Shown here piece after piece: positions 54,803 through 62,838 of a stretch of 64,000 bases of DNA; within the stretch, counting starts at the first letter, position 1; each line of letters starts with the position of its first letter. Position numbers and translations under genes: made by a program. The notes below the pieces were generated by a model. It was not told the origin of the DNA, did no database searches, and was given only the letters and a program-made list of their open reading frames with translations. The stretch is from UBA7672 sp965279085. GTDB taxonomy: Bacteria > Pseudomonadota > Alphaproteobacteria > Caulobacterales > Hyphomonadaceae. The DNA lies in the NCBI GenBank assembly GCA_965279085.1, contig OZ257149.1, positions 558,001 through 622,000 of the forward strand. The letters are read 5' to 3'.

Positions 54803-54829
54803 CGGCAGGAAGCTTGCGCTTTCCTGCCG
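54803..54829. terminator. Hairpin between convergent genes
   Basis: CGGCAGGAA (54803-54811) pairs with TTCCTGCCG (54821-54829), with a further AAGC/GCTT stem possible inside. It lies in the 255-base gap where the SDR gene and the regulator gene converge. No T-run is present. The rest of the gap (54646-54900) has no recognised gene. Confidence 0.45.
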
Positions 54830-54900
54830 CTCGGCTTTGGATTTTCTTGGTCTGAGATTGGCCCATTGCTGCCCTTGGCGGGAATGGTTGGCTGTGTTCG

Positions 54901-56448
54901 CTAGAACCCGAGGCTGCCCAGCATGCCCGTGACGCGTTCCCGCGTTGGGATGTCACGAAACGGGAAAGCGCGAAGGAAATCGGCTTTCCGTAGATGCCCG
55001 GCGCGGGCGCGGGCAGATTCGGCCCAGGCCTTCGAGCGGACATCGTTGCCATTGAGGCCATGTGCGACAGCAGCGATCATTTCGATGAGTGCGTGCGCTC
55101 CTGGTGAATTGGCCGCCCGCTCTGCCCAGTCGGCTGCTTGCGCGGTGTCCTCCCGCGCAATGTGCGACAGGGCCCTGACCCCGAGCATGCCGTAGACGAA
55201 GGGATCAAGCGGGCTCAGGGCGAGAGCGGATGCGATGTTCGCCTGGCTGGCGTCGGCGCTTCCAAGAAGGGCTTCTGCCCATCCCCGTGAGTATTTTGCC
55301 TGCGCATAATTCGGATTGAGAGCGCTGGCGCGCTCGAGCCAGGGCAGGCTGGCTTCGAGATCGCCCCGCAGCCAGTGTGCCCGACCCATGGTGAAATGCC
55401 CGAACGGATCGAGCGAATCCCGTTCCAGGCATTGCGACGCATAGTGCTGTGCGAGCTTCGTCGCTCCGGAATTGTCCGTGTAGCCGAGGAAGGCGTTCTG
55501 GAAGTGCGTGAATGAAAGTCCCGCATAGGCGCGTGCGAAACCGGGCTCCATGGCGACTGCGCGTTCAAACAAGCCAGTCGCAACGTCATTGTCCGCCTTG
55601 TTGAACCGGTACATGTGATGCAGGCCAAGATGATAGGCCGACCACGCATCGAGGTTTTCAGGCGATCGCAGCAGGGCTCTCTGCGCTTCGTTGAACGGGA
55701 TCCGGACTTCGACTGCGCTCGTCACCGCGTTGACGATCTGGTCGCGTATCTCGTGGACCGCGCTGACGTCGGCGCGAAATCTTTCGCTCCAGACGACGCC
55801 TTGGTCCTGTGTGTCGCTCAGCTCGACCGAAACGGACATGGTCTTGCCGGACATCTCGACAAGACCCGTGAGGCAATACTGGACGTTGAGCTTGCTCCGC
55901 ACGTCCTCGAGCTTCGCGTCGGCGCCGCGAAAGAGAAATGACGAGCCGCGTGCGATCACAAACAGCCAGTGCAGCCGCGACAACTCCGTGATGAGATCGT
56001 GCGGCAGCGCCTCGGTGATCGGAAACCCTGGTTCTCCTGCGCCAATCAGCCGGAATGGCAACACAGCGATGCTCGGCCGCGAACTACGGCGTGGCTCGTC
56101 GCCGGTCGTCTCGCGCGACGCGGACAAGGAAACTGAGGCACGCGTGGCAACGCCAGCAATAAAGGAAAATCCCAGGCCGTGAACTGTTCGAATGATCGCC
56201 TGCGTGCGGCCATCGTCGCCGATCGCCTGACGCGCGGACTTTACCCGGCTGGCAATCGCGGAGTCCGAAACGATCCTGCCGGTCCAGACCGCGGCGACGA
56301 TCTCGTCCTTGGTGACCATCCGGTCGCGGTTTTCGATCAGGAGCCGGAGGAGGGCGAAAACCTGTGGCTCGACGGCGACCGCAACGCCGCTCTTGCGGAG
56401 CTCAAAGCGCTCCGTGTCCAGCTCGAAATCCTGGAAACCGTGGATCAT
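54901..56448 (-). CDS. Winged-helix (CadC/OmpR-type) regulator with TPR domain
   Basis: A 515-residue predicted transcription regulator. The N-terminal OmpR-type DNA-binding domain spans about 1-100 (EPQVFALLRLLIENRDRMVTKDEIVAAVWTGRIVSDSAIASRVKSARQAIGDD, then IIRTVHGLGFSF). A middle domain (SIAVLPF to VWSERF) resembles TolB-like adenylate-cyclase-associated modules, and the C-terminal half is tetratricopeptide repeats. There is no membrane helix, unlike CadC. It is divergent from the cupin gene across 139 bases and likely regulates it. Confidence 0.88.
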   Translation of the reverse strand: MIHGFQDFELDTERFELRKSGVAVAVEPQVFALLRLLIENRDRMVTKDEIVAAVWTGRIVSDSAIASRVKSARQAIGDDGRTQAIIRTVHGLGFSFIAGVATRASVSLSASRETTGDEPRRSSRPSIAVLPFRLIGAGEPGFPITEALPHDLITELSRLHWLFVIARGSSFLFRGADAKLEDVRSKLNVQYCLTGLVEMSGKTMSVSVELSDTQDQGVVWSERFRADVSAVHEIRDQIVNAVTSAVEVRIPFNEAQRALLRSPENLDAWSAYHLGLHHMYRFNKADNDVATGLFERAVAMEPGFARAYAGLSFTHFQNAFLGYTDNSGATKLAQHYASQCLERDSLDPFGHFTMGRAHWLRGDLEASLPWLERASALNPNYAQAKYSRGWAEALLGSADASQANIASALALSPLDPFVYGMLGVRALSHIAREDTAQAADWAERAANSPGAHALIEMIAAVAHGLNGNDVRSKAWAESARARAGHLRKADFLRAFPFRDIPTRERVTGMLGSLGF

Positions 56449-56587
56449 CGCCTGAAATCATATCCCATGGGCCGTCAATCTCCAGAAGTTCTCCAGACCG
56501 TCTGCAAGCATTGCCACACGCGCTTCGATAATCCTTGGCCAATCAACCCGCCCTCTGACGTCGGGTGACAAACATAAGGAGGATGAA

Positions 56588-57064
56588 ATGAACAGTGCCA
56601 GAGCTCCGAGACGTGGCCATGCGGCTGTTACCTTCGCGTGCGCGCTCATGTCTGCATGTGCGACCAGCAGCGCCCAGGTCGCCCCGGAGGCTGCTATCAC
56701 GCGCACTGTATCCTCCGAACTGCAGTGGGGCCCGTGCCCGCCGATCTTTCCAGCGGGATGTCAGATCGCTGTGCTGCATGGCGACCCCGCCCGGCCCAAT
56801 GCCGACGTCTTCCTGCGCGTGCCAGGCGGGTATCAGATCCCGGCACATTCCCATACTTCGCCGGAGCGCATGGTGCTGGTCGAGGGCCAGCTGAACGTGC
56901 GCTACAAAGGCGCCGCTGCGGAGATGCTGACGCCGGGCGAGTATGCCTATGGCCCGGCAAAGACGGCGCACCAGGCGTCCTGCCTGGGTGACAAGCCTTG
57001 CACACTTTTCATCGCCTTCGAGGGGCCGGTCGACGCTGAAGCGTTCGTTGGGGCGCTCGAATAG
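56588..57064 (+). CDS. Exported cupin-domain protein
   Basis: A 158-residue protein with an N-terminal export signal ending near MSACATSSAQ, possibly a lipoprotein. The cupin core has PAHSHTSPERMVLVEGQLNVRY with His and Glu metal ligands, then GEYAYGPAKTAHQASC. Four Cys outside the core may form disulfides. A strong AGGAGG precedes the ATG. It faces the winged-helix/TPR regulator. Confidence 0.82.
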   Translation: MNSARAPRRGHAAVTFACALMSACATSSAQVAPEAAITRTVSSELQWGPCPPIFPAGCQIAVLHGDPARPNADVFLRVPGGYQIPAHSHTSPERMVLVEGQLNVRYKGAAAEMLTPGEYAYGPAKTAHQASCLGDKPCTLFIAFEGPVDAEAFVGALE

Positions 57065-57147
57065 TCCGCTGGCCGACAAGAGCGCGATGCCGAGGATAAT
57101 CCAAACCTGAGGCTCCGCGCCGGGACTGACAAGAATGGAGTTTCACG

Positions 57148-57963
57148 ATGAACCCGAACAAGGCACTTTGGGAAAAAGGTGATTTCACACGTATTGCACG
57201 GTGCATGCGCGAGAGCGGCGAGGCGCTTGTCGGCCAACTTGGCATCACGCGAGGATTGAAGGTTCTCGACCTCGGATGCGGCGATGGAACGACGGCGTTG
57301 CCGGAAGCGAAGCTCGGGGCGGACGTGCTGGGCGTCGACATCGCCGCCAACCTGGTCGCAGCTGGCAACAAGCGGGCGGCTGAGCACGGGCTTGCGAACT
57401 GCCGGTTTCAGCTGGGCGACGCGTCCAATCTGGAAGGCATCGAGAGCCGTTCGTTCGACCTCGTGGTCAGCATCTTTGGGGCCATGTTCGCACCAAAGCC
57501 GTTCGACGTCGCGAGGGAAATGGTGCGCGTGACCCGGCCGGGAGGGCGCGTGGTGATGGGAAACTGGATTCCGAACGATCCAACCCTTGTCGCGCAAATC
57601 CTCAAGATCAGCTCGTCCTATTCCCCGCCTCCGCCTGAAGGGTTTGTCAGTCCCATGACGTGGGGCGTCGAGCACCATGTCATCGAGCGATTCGGAGGCG
57701 CGGGAATTCCGCGGAAGAACATTTCGCTTTTGCGGGATACATACACGTTCAACTTCTCGGGCCCTCCGTCCGGACTGCTCGACGCATTCAAGACCTTTTA
57801 CGGCCCGACCATGAACGCCTTTGAGGCCGCGGAGAAGAATAGCCGCGCCGATGAACTCCTCAGAGAGTTAGAAACTTTGTTCAAGGCTCAGAACAAGAGT
57901 CAGGATCCGAACACGACTTCGATCCCGGCGACATTCCTGCGAGTCACGATTTCCGTTGATTGA
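57148..57963 (+). CDS. Class I SAM-dependent methyltransferase
   Basis: A 271-residue methyltransferase. Motif I VLDLGCGDGTTAL near residue 38, acidic motif LGVDIAANLV, FQLGDASNLEG, then SFDLVVSIFGAMFAPKPFDVAREMVRVTRPGGRVVMGNW. The C-terminal part is substrate-binding and not recognisable. It follows the cupin gene by 83 bases on the same strand and may share its control. Confidence 0.9.
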   Translation: MNPNKALWEKGDFTRIARCMRESGEALVGQLGITRGLKVLDLGCGDGTTALPEAKLGADVLGVDIAANLVAAGNKRAAEHGLANCRFQLGDASNLEGIESRSFDLVVSIFGAMFAPKPFDVAREMVRVTRPGGRVVMGNWIPNDPTLVAQILKISSSYSPPPPEGFVSPMTWGVEHHVIERFGGAGIPRKNISLLRDTYTFNFSGPPSGLLDAFKTFYGPTMNAFEAAEKNSRADELLRELETLFKAQNKSQDPNTTSIPATFLRVTISVD

Positions 57964-58298
57964 CCGGCGCTCACGACGCTGGTTTGCGAAGCGGTTTGAC
58001 AAACGCGCATCGGTGCCCGCGTGGCGTTGTCTCATCGTTGGAGCGCCTGTCAGTTGTTGAAACGCACGAGTGGCTCCAATGGCCGACAACTTCATCTCGG
58101 CATCAGTTACGTGATTAGTGGCTCCCGAGTTCAATTGAGATTTCAAGTCAGGCGGGAGGCGCGCCTCTAACAGTGTTCGGCGGCGGAAACCAACGCAAAG
58201 ACGGACATTAGGAGGAAAGCGTTAGGTGGCCGCACTTGGTGCGAAGTGGTATTTCGCGCTGATGACTAGGCGAGCGGAGTCGTGTCCCATGACTGGCG
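57964..58298. other. Intergenic stretch left of the insertion sequence
   Basis: These 335 bases lie between the methyltransferase gene and the left end of the insertion sequence. I see no gene, no match to the hydrolase remnant on the other side of the element, and no strong hairpin. A GGAGGAAAG ribosome-like site near 58211 is not followed by a good frame. It may be decayed DNA. Confidence 0.5.
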
Positions 58299-58376
58299 TG
58301 TCCGGTGTCAGCAACCGTCAGACAGGTTGAGGTCTTTCACGAACGGAGGAATTCTGGATCATCGCAGCCCTTAAGG
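58299..58376 (+). repeat. Left terminal inverted repeat of the IS
   Basis: 78 bases, beginning TGTCCGGTGTCAG and ending GCAGCCCTTAAGG, identical to the reverse complement of 59806-59883. The repeat extends until 76 bases before the orfB stop. Confidence 0.9.
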
Positions 58377-58451
58377 TGTCCGTCGTCGGATAACTTGAGA
58401 CAGCGAGGGCGGTTTCCTAACGGAGGATTCTGCTCATCTGGTGTTGGTTTT

Positions 58452-59432
58452 TTAAGCAGCGCGTCTGGCGTGCTGCAAGCGGCGTTGTTCGAAGGTGCGT
58501 TGTTTGATGGCCTCCCGTTTCATGAGGATGGTCTGGCCGCGGCCTGAGTAGACATCGGCTGGCGTTAGATTGCCGAGGCTCTCGTGGTAGCGTCGGTGAT
58601 TGTAGTGGCTGACGAAGTCGCCGATCTGCGTTTCGAGGTCTCCCGGCAGATAGTAGTTCTCCAGAAGGATGCGGTTCTTGAGCGTCTGGTGCCAGCGTTC
58701 GATCTTGCCTTGCGTCTGCGGGTGGTTGGGCGCGCCGCGGACATGGCCGATGCCGTGATCGTCGAGCCATTTGGCGAGATCGCCTGCGATGTAGGACGAG
58801 CCGTTGTCGGAGAGAAGCCGCGGCCGATGAGCCCTGGGTCTCTCGTCAAGTCCGGACGCTTCAAGCGCCATCTCGATTGTCGCGGTCACGTCGTTCGCCC
58901 GCATCGTGGTGCAGAGTTTCCAGGCGATGATGTAACGCGAGAAGTCATCGAGGATGGTGGAGAGATAGAACCAACCCCAGCCAGTAACCTTGAGATAGGT
59001 AAAGTCGGTCTGCCAGAGCTGGTTGGGCGCGGTAGTCTTGTCGTGGAACTCATCGGCGGCCTTCATCACGGCGAACGCCGGGCTGGTGATCAGGCCATGT
59101 GCTCGCAGAAGCCTGTAAACACTGGCTTCCGAGACGAAGTACGCGCGTTCGTCTGTGAAGGTGACGGCGAGCTCGCGCGGACTGAGCTCAGGCTGTTCCA
59201 GCGCGAGGTCGATGAGCTGACCACGTACCTCGTCCGGGATGCGGTTCCACACGCGGCCAGGGCCTGAACGCCGATCCTCAAGTCCGTCTTCGCCGAAGCG
59301 CTGGTAGAGGTCGCACCAGCGATAGAAAGTCGGCCGGGAGACGCCCAGCTTCTCCAGCGTGCGGTTGACCGGCAGGTGCGAGCCCTCGACCAGGCGGATG
59401 ATCTCGAGCTTTTCGGACGCGGGATACCTCAT
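58452..59432 (-). CDS. IS3-family transposase OrfB
   Basis: A 326-residue DDE integrase-type transposase. After an N-terminal helix-turn-helix (MRYPASEKLEIIRLVEGSHLPVNRTLEKLGVSRPTFYRW) the catalytic domain has Asp in QTDFTYLK, Asp in LLSDNGSSY and Glu in QGKIERWHQT, with about 35 residues between the last two. The frame is open upstream of ATG 59432 to the A7G slippery site in orfA, so the active transposase is probably the OrfAB frameshift product. Confidence 0.94.
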   Translation of the reverse strand: MRYPASEKLEIIRLVEGSHLPVNRTLEKLGVSRPTFYRWCDLYQRFGEDGLEDRRSGPGRVWNRIPDEVRGQLIDLALEQPELSPRELAVTFTDERAYFVSEASVYRLLRAHGLITSPAFAVMKAADEFHDKTTAPNQLWQTDFTYLKVTGWGWFYLSTILDDFSRYIIAWKLCTTMRANDVTATIEMALEASGLDERPRAHRPRLLSDNGSSYIAGDLAKWLDDHGIGHVRGAPNHPQTQGKIERWHQTLKNRILLENYYLPGDLETQIGDFVSHYNHRRYHESLGNLTPADVYSGRGQTILMKREAIKQRTFEQRRLQHARRAA

Positions 59433-59797
59433 TCGGGGTCGTCCCCATCCGCGATCATGCTTTTTTTGAGCAGACGGTTCTCGAGTGTGAGGTCGGCGAC
59501 CGCCTCCTTCAGCGCGCTCATCTCGTGGCGCAGGTCCTTCACTTCGCCAGAGGAGGCCTCACGCGCCGTGTCGCCCGCAAGCCGGCGTTTGCCCGCTTCC
59601 AGAAACTCCTTCGACCAGCTGTAGTAGAGGCCCTCGGCAATCCCCTCCCGCCGGCACAGTTCGGCGATCGACGCCTCGCCGCGCAGTCCGGCAAGGACGA
59701 TCCGGATCTTCTCCTCTGCAGAGAACTTCCGCCGCGTCCGCCGGCGGATCTCCTTCACATGTTTCTCGGCCGACTGCGGCCCGGAATTCTGTCTCAT
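59429..59797 (-). CDS. IS3-family OrfA (helix-turn-helix)
   Basis: A 122-residue DNA-binding protein with RRKFSAEEKIRIVLAGLRGEASIAELCRREGIAEGLYYSW, the typical IS3 OrfA helix-turn-helix, and a C-terminal leucine-zipper-like helix (MSALKEAVADLTLENRLLKK). Overlaps orfB by four bases, and its stop lies after the A7G site. Confidence 0.92.
   Translation of the reverse strand: MRQNSGPQSAEKHVKEIRRRTRRKFSAEEKIRIVLAGLRGEASIAELCRREGIAEGLYYSWSKEFLEAGKRRLAGDTAREASSGEVKDLRHEMSALKEAVADLTLENRLLKKSMIADGDDPE
59460..59467 (-). promoter_or_regulatory. A7G programmed -1 frameshift site
   Basis: On the minus strand seven A followed by G (59467-59460) occur at the codons AAA-AAA-AGC of orfA. A -1 slip reads AAG-CAT-GAT and continues without a stop into orfB's own ATG and frame. 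This is the standard IS3 mechanism for making OrfAB. Confidence 0.85.
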
Positions 59798-59805
59798 CTT
59801 CGCTA

Positions 59806-59883
59806 CCTTAAGGGCTGCGATGATCCAGAATTCCTCCGTTCGTGAAAGACCTCAACCTGTCTGACGGTTGCTGACACCGGACA
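59806..59883 (-). repeat. Right terminal inverted repeat of the IS
   Basis: 78 bases, CCTTAAGGGCTGC to CTGACACCGGACA on the plus strand, the exact inverted copy of 58299-58376. It lies just upstream of orfA and should contain its promoter. Confidence 0.9.
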
Positions 59884-60193
59884 GTGCACACCATTGCCTT
59901 CAATAACGAAGTCCATGTCTCGGGGTGCGCAGGACGAGGTATTGGCGCTACCGGCGACAACGGCCCAGGTCGAGACTGCAGGTGCGGTCAGGAAGAAGAC
60001 CGTGCTCGTTCTTTCTCGGCCAGTTGGCGCCAGCCCGTGGGGAACAGTTTGGGCAGCCGCACAGGCGGATCTGGCCGCGCGCTATCCCGGCTCCGTCCAC
60101 GCCGTCGCAAGCGATGGCGGTCACAATATCCACAGCGACCAGCCGGACTGGTATGTCGGGGCCGTGCAGGCATTTCTGAAGCGGCTGAAATGA
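59884..60193 (+). pseudogene. 3' remnant of an alpha/beta hydrolase gene
   Basis: About 100 codons remain from the IS end to the stop at 60193. KKTVLVLSRPVG, then WAAAQADLAARYPGSVHAVASDGGHNIHSDQPDWYVGAVQAFL, is the C-terminal part of alpha/beta hydrolases, with the catalytic His in GGHNIHSDQPD. The nucleophile Ser and the N-terminal two thirds are absent, and no matching piece is left of the IS. The IS insertion or a linked deletion removed it. A TTG at 59894 could start a short peptide but no function is expected. Confidence 0.72.
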
Positions 60194-60368
60194 CCACTTC
60201 CGGCGATTCCCGGCCGAAGCATGTGGTCGTAGCAAAAGGGTGCTGAACGCCAAACCTGCCGTCCACATTTCACCATGGCCTTAGCAGCAAGCTTGAAGCG
60301 GCTTTGGCTGTTGCGCAGCGCCCTGCTCAGGGTCAGTGTCCGCCGGCGGTATGCCGCCGGAAAATCTC

Positions 60369-61358
60369 ATGCGCATGAAACACCTAATCCTGGCTTCGCT
60401 CCTGGTTGCAGCCTGTACGACCGCGCCGCCGCCAAAGGCGGATGTCTCTGCCGGCCACGCCACCCAGCGCATCACTGACGCGAACGATCGCCAGATCCAC
60501 CTCAACATCTGGTATCCGTCGGAAACCGCCGAGACGCCGCACGACTACAGATTTGGCTTCGGCAGTGTCGCCGAGAACGCTCCCGTCGCCGGATCCAGGC
60601 TTCCGGTCATCCTTCTCTCGCACGGCTCCATGGGCGCTGCGTCCAACTATTCCTGGATCGCCGAACCGCTCGCCCGCCACGGTTACGTCGTCCTCGGCGT
60701 TTCGCACTTCGGCGAGTCGCCTGTGTTCGGCGCGCCCAATCCCGCGACCGTCTCCCGCTTCGGAGACCGCACGCGCGATATCAACGCCGCGCTCGCCTTC
60801 CTCGTCTCGAAATCATCCTACGCCAGCCACCTCGATCCGGCGCGCCTGGGCGCCATCGGCCACTCGTCCGGCGGCGCAACCGTCCTGATGCTCGCCGGCG
60901 CTCCGTTCGCGTTTGCCGATGTCATGGCGTACTGCCGGGACGCCCGCGCGACCGACAAGGGCTGCCAGTATCCCCCAGGCGCTCTGTCGCCCGAACAGGC
61001 GCCGGTCCCTTCGCCAACGCCGATCCGCGCACTGGCGGTGATGGACCCTGCCGTCGGGCCCGGTTTCGCAAGCGAAGGCTTGAAGGCGCTGAAGACGCCT
61101 GCCCTCGTCATCGGCTCGGTCGATAATGATTTCCTGCCCTTTCCCGCGCACGCGGGCCGCATCGCCGGCCTCCTGCCGTCCGCCCAGACAGAACGCCTCT
61201 CCACCGGTGAGGGCCATTTCGTCTATGTCGATCGTTGCACGCTCGCCATCAACGTCATGGGCGTCCAGCTCTGCACCGACCGCCCCGGCGTCGACCGCGA
61301 CGCTGTGCACGCCAGGCTCGTCCCGCTCATTCTCGCCTTCTTCGATCGGCAGCTCTGA
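60369..61358 (+). CDS. Alpha/beta hydrolase lipoprotein (dienelactone hydrolase/PAF-acetylhydrolase-like)
   Basis: A 329-residue enzyme with a lipobox (SLLVAACTT). Catalytic residues: oxyanion region ILLSHGSMGAASNYSW, nucleophile in IGHSSGGATV, Asp in IGSVDNDFLPF and His in GEGHFVYVD. Two Cys in AYCRDARATDKGCQYPPG may bridge. ATG at 60369 is preferred; a hairpin CCGGCGG/CCGCCGG (60343-60360) directly precedes the start. Substrate unknown. Confidence 0.85.
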   Translation: MRMKHLILASLLVAACTTAPPPKADVSAGHATQRITDANDRQIHLNIWYPSETAETPHDYRFGFGSVAENAPVAGSRLPVILLSHGSMGAASNYSWIAEPLARHGYVVLGVSHFGESPVFGAPNPATVSRFGDRTRDINAALAFLVSKSSYASHLDPARLGAIGHSSGGATVLMLAGAPFAFADVMAYCRDARATDKGCQYPPGALSPEQAPVPSPTPIRALAVMDPAVGPGFASEGLKALKTPALVIGSVDNDFLPFPAHAGRIAGLLPSAQTERLSTGEGHFVYVDRCTLAINVMGVQLCTDRPGVDRDAVHARLVPLILAFFDRQL

Positions 61359-61420
61359 ACTGTACCCCTGACGCGGCGGCGATCCGCACCTATATTGGCG
61401 GGCAAACCCCGGAGGTTTCC

Positions 61421-61825
61421 ATGGCCGCCCCGCATTCCTATCCCGTCGTCCGCACCGATGAAGAATGGCGCCAGCGCCTGACGCCGGAACAGTACGCCGT
61501 CATGCGCCAGCACGGCACCGAACGTCCCGGGTCGTGCGCGCTGCTCTATGAAAAGCGTCCCGGCGTCTTTGTCTGCGCGGGCTGCGAAACGGCGCTGTTC
61601 AACAACACCGTGAAGTTCGAGAGCGGCACCGGCTGGCCCAGCTTCACCACGCCGATCGACGGCGCGCTCGAGGAGACCGTCGATCGCAGCCACGGCATGG
61701 TCCGCACGGAGGTTCATTGCGGAACCTGCGGCAGCCACATGGGCCACGTCTTCCCGGACGGTCCGCCGCCGACCGGTCTGCGCTACTGCATCAACGGCGT
61801 GGCGCTGGACTTCAAGCCCGCCTGA
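61421..61825 (+). CDS. msrB: Peptide-methionine (R)-S-oxide reductase
   Basis: Repairs methionine-R-sulfoxide in proteins. The 134-residue MsrB fold has the zinc Cys pairs CAGC and CGTC (VHCGTCGSHMGHVFPDGPPPTGLRYCING), FESGTGWPSFTTPI and the catalytic Cys in RYCING. A strong GGAGG precedes ATG 61421. No signal peptide, so cytoplasmic. Confidence 0.95.
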   Translation: MAAPHSYPVVRTDEEWRQRLTPEQYAVMRQHGTERPGSCALLYEKRPGVFVCAGCETALFNNTVKFESGTGWPSFTTPIDGALEETVDRSHGMVRTEVHCGTCGSHMGHVFPDGPPPTGLRYCINGVALDFKPA

Positions 61826-61834
61826 CGAACGCGA

Positions 61835-62167
61835 TCAGCCGGCCCAGCCGAGCACCTCGCCGGGCGCCCCCTTCATGGCGGCGTTCCGCGTGGCCACGGC
61901 CATGTCGTACTCCGCCGGCGCCATGCACGTCGCCTTCACCTTGGCCGCGCTGACCTTCTCGACCTCAGCCTTGAACTTCAACGCCTTCCGCTCCGCCTCC
62001 CATGCCCCGGCTGCGAAAAACGCCGAGTAGTAATATGCCTTGTCGGTAGCGCCTTCGGTCCACGCCGTGCACCACATGTACGTGCCGCCCTGCTGAGCCT
62101 GTGCCGGTACGACGGCGAATGCGGACGTGGCGAGCGCAACGGCGCCGGCGGCGAGAGCAATACGCAT
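61835..62167 (-). CDS. Hypothetical exported protein
   Basis: A 110-residue protein with a clear signal peptide (MRIALAAGAVALATSAFAVVPAQA). The mature part is YYYSAFFAAGAWEAERKALKFKAEVEKVSAAKVKATCMAP, mostly helical, with two Cys. Family not recognised. Convergent with msrB, 9 bases apart. Confidence 0.75.
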   Translation of the reverse strand: MRIALAAGAVALATSAFAVVPAQAQQGGTYMWCTAWTEGATDKAYYYSAFFAAGAWEAERKALKFKAEVEKVSAAKVKATCMAPAEYDMAVATRNAAMKGAPGEVLGWAG

Positions 62168-62290
62168 GTTGTGGTCCCCTGGAACGTGACTGCGTTCGGC
62201 TCCCGCCCCTGCGGCCAGCCTTCCTCTTCCGGGTAACGCCGTTCTCGGCTAGCGACCACAGCCTGAAGCATACAGACGGATCACGACACC

Positions 62291-62764
62291 ATGAGCTTTG
62301 ACGGCTTCCCAAACCTGCCGCCTCATGTGAACGCCCGCGTGCATCGCTTCATGTCCGGCGAGCTTCCGCCGGCCCACCGCAATATGGGCATCCGGCCGGA
62401 TCTCTGGTGCAAGGAAGCCGAGGTTGGCCGCGTGAAGTTCGTCTGGCCGAACGATGGCTCGCGCGACATCTATGACGGACGCGTCTTCGGCGGCTGGATC
62501 GCGGCGCTCTCCGACAACGTCGTCTCGATGTGCATGGTTACCGCACTCGAGGAAGGCGAAGGCTTCACGACACAGGACCTGCAGGTGAAGATCTTCCGGC
62601 CGGTCACCGGCCCCGAGATCGTCATCGAGGCGCGCGTGGTAAACCGCTCGAAGAGCACCGGCTATGTCGAGGCCGAGTGGATCCTCCCTAACGGCAAAGT
62701 CGCGGCCAAAGTGCTGGCGTGGAAAGCAATCCGTCCGGCGGACAGCTTCCAGACACGCGAGTAG
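62291..62764 (+). CDS. PaaI-type hotdog-fold thioesterase
   Basis: A 157-residue acyl-CoA thioesterase-like protein. The hotdog signature is DGRVFGGWIAALSDNVVSMCMVTAL near residue 60, with the catalytic Asp in SDN, followed by TTQDLQVKIFRPVTGPEIVIEARVVNRSK and YVEAEWILPNGKVAAKVLA. Substrate unknown; stand-alone gene. Confidence 0.87.
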   Translation: MSFDGFPNLPPHVNARVHRFMSGELPPAHRNMGIRPDLWCKEAEVGRVKFVWPNDGSRDIYDGRVFGGWIAALSDNVVSMCMVTALEEGEGFTTQDLQVKIFRPVTGPEIVIEARVVNRSKSTGYVEAEWILPNGKVAAKVLAWKAIRPADSFQTRE

Positions 62765-62838
62765 TCGCCTTTCAGGCGATCAGGTCAGCTGCGTTTACCG
62801 TCTCGTGAGGCCGGTCATGGCGCCGATCCTGCTGATCC

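Larger units (their letters stand above)
58299..59883 (-). mobile_element. IS3-family insertion sequence with 78-bp terminal inverted repeats
   Basis: A 1585-base element carrying orfA and orfB in the IS3 arrangement on the minus strand. Its ends are 78-base inverted repeats (58299-58376 and 59806-59883) that I found identical base for base; they begin TGTCCGGTGTCAGCAACCGT. IS3-family repeats are usually 20-40 bases. The flanks (GCG left, GTG right) show no target duplication of 3-4 bases. Both frames are intact, so it may be active. Confidence 0.88.

Noticed and set aside
58290..59890. Target-site duplication flanking the IS
   Set aside because: The bases outside the inverted repeats are GCG on the left and GTG on the right, and shifting the ends by a few bases gives no match.
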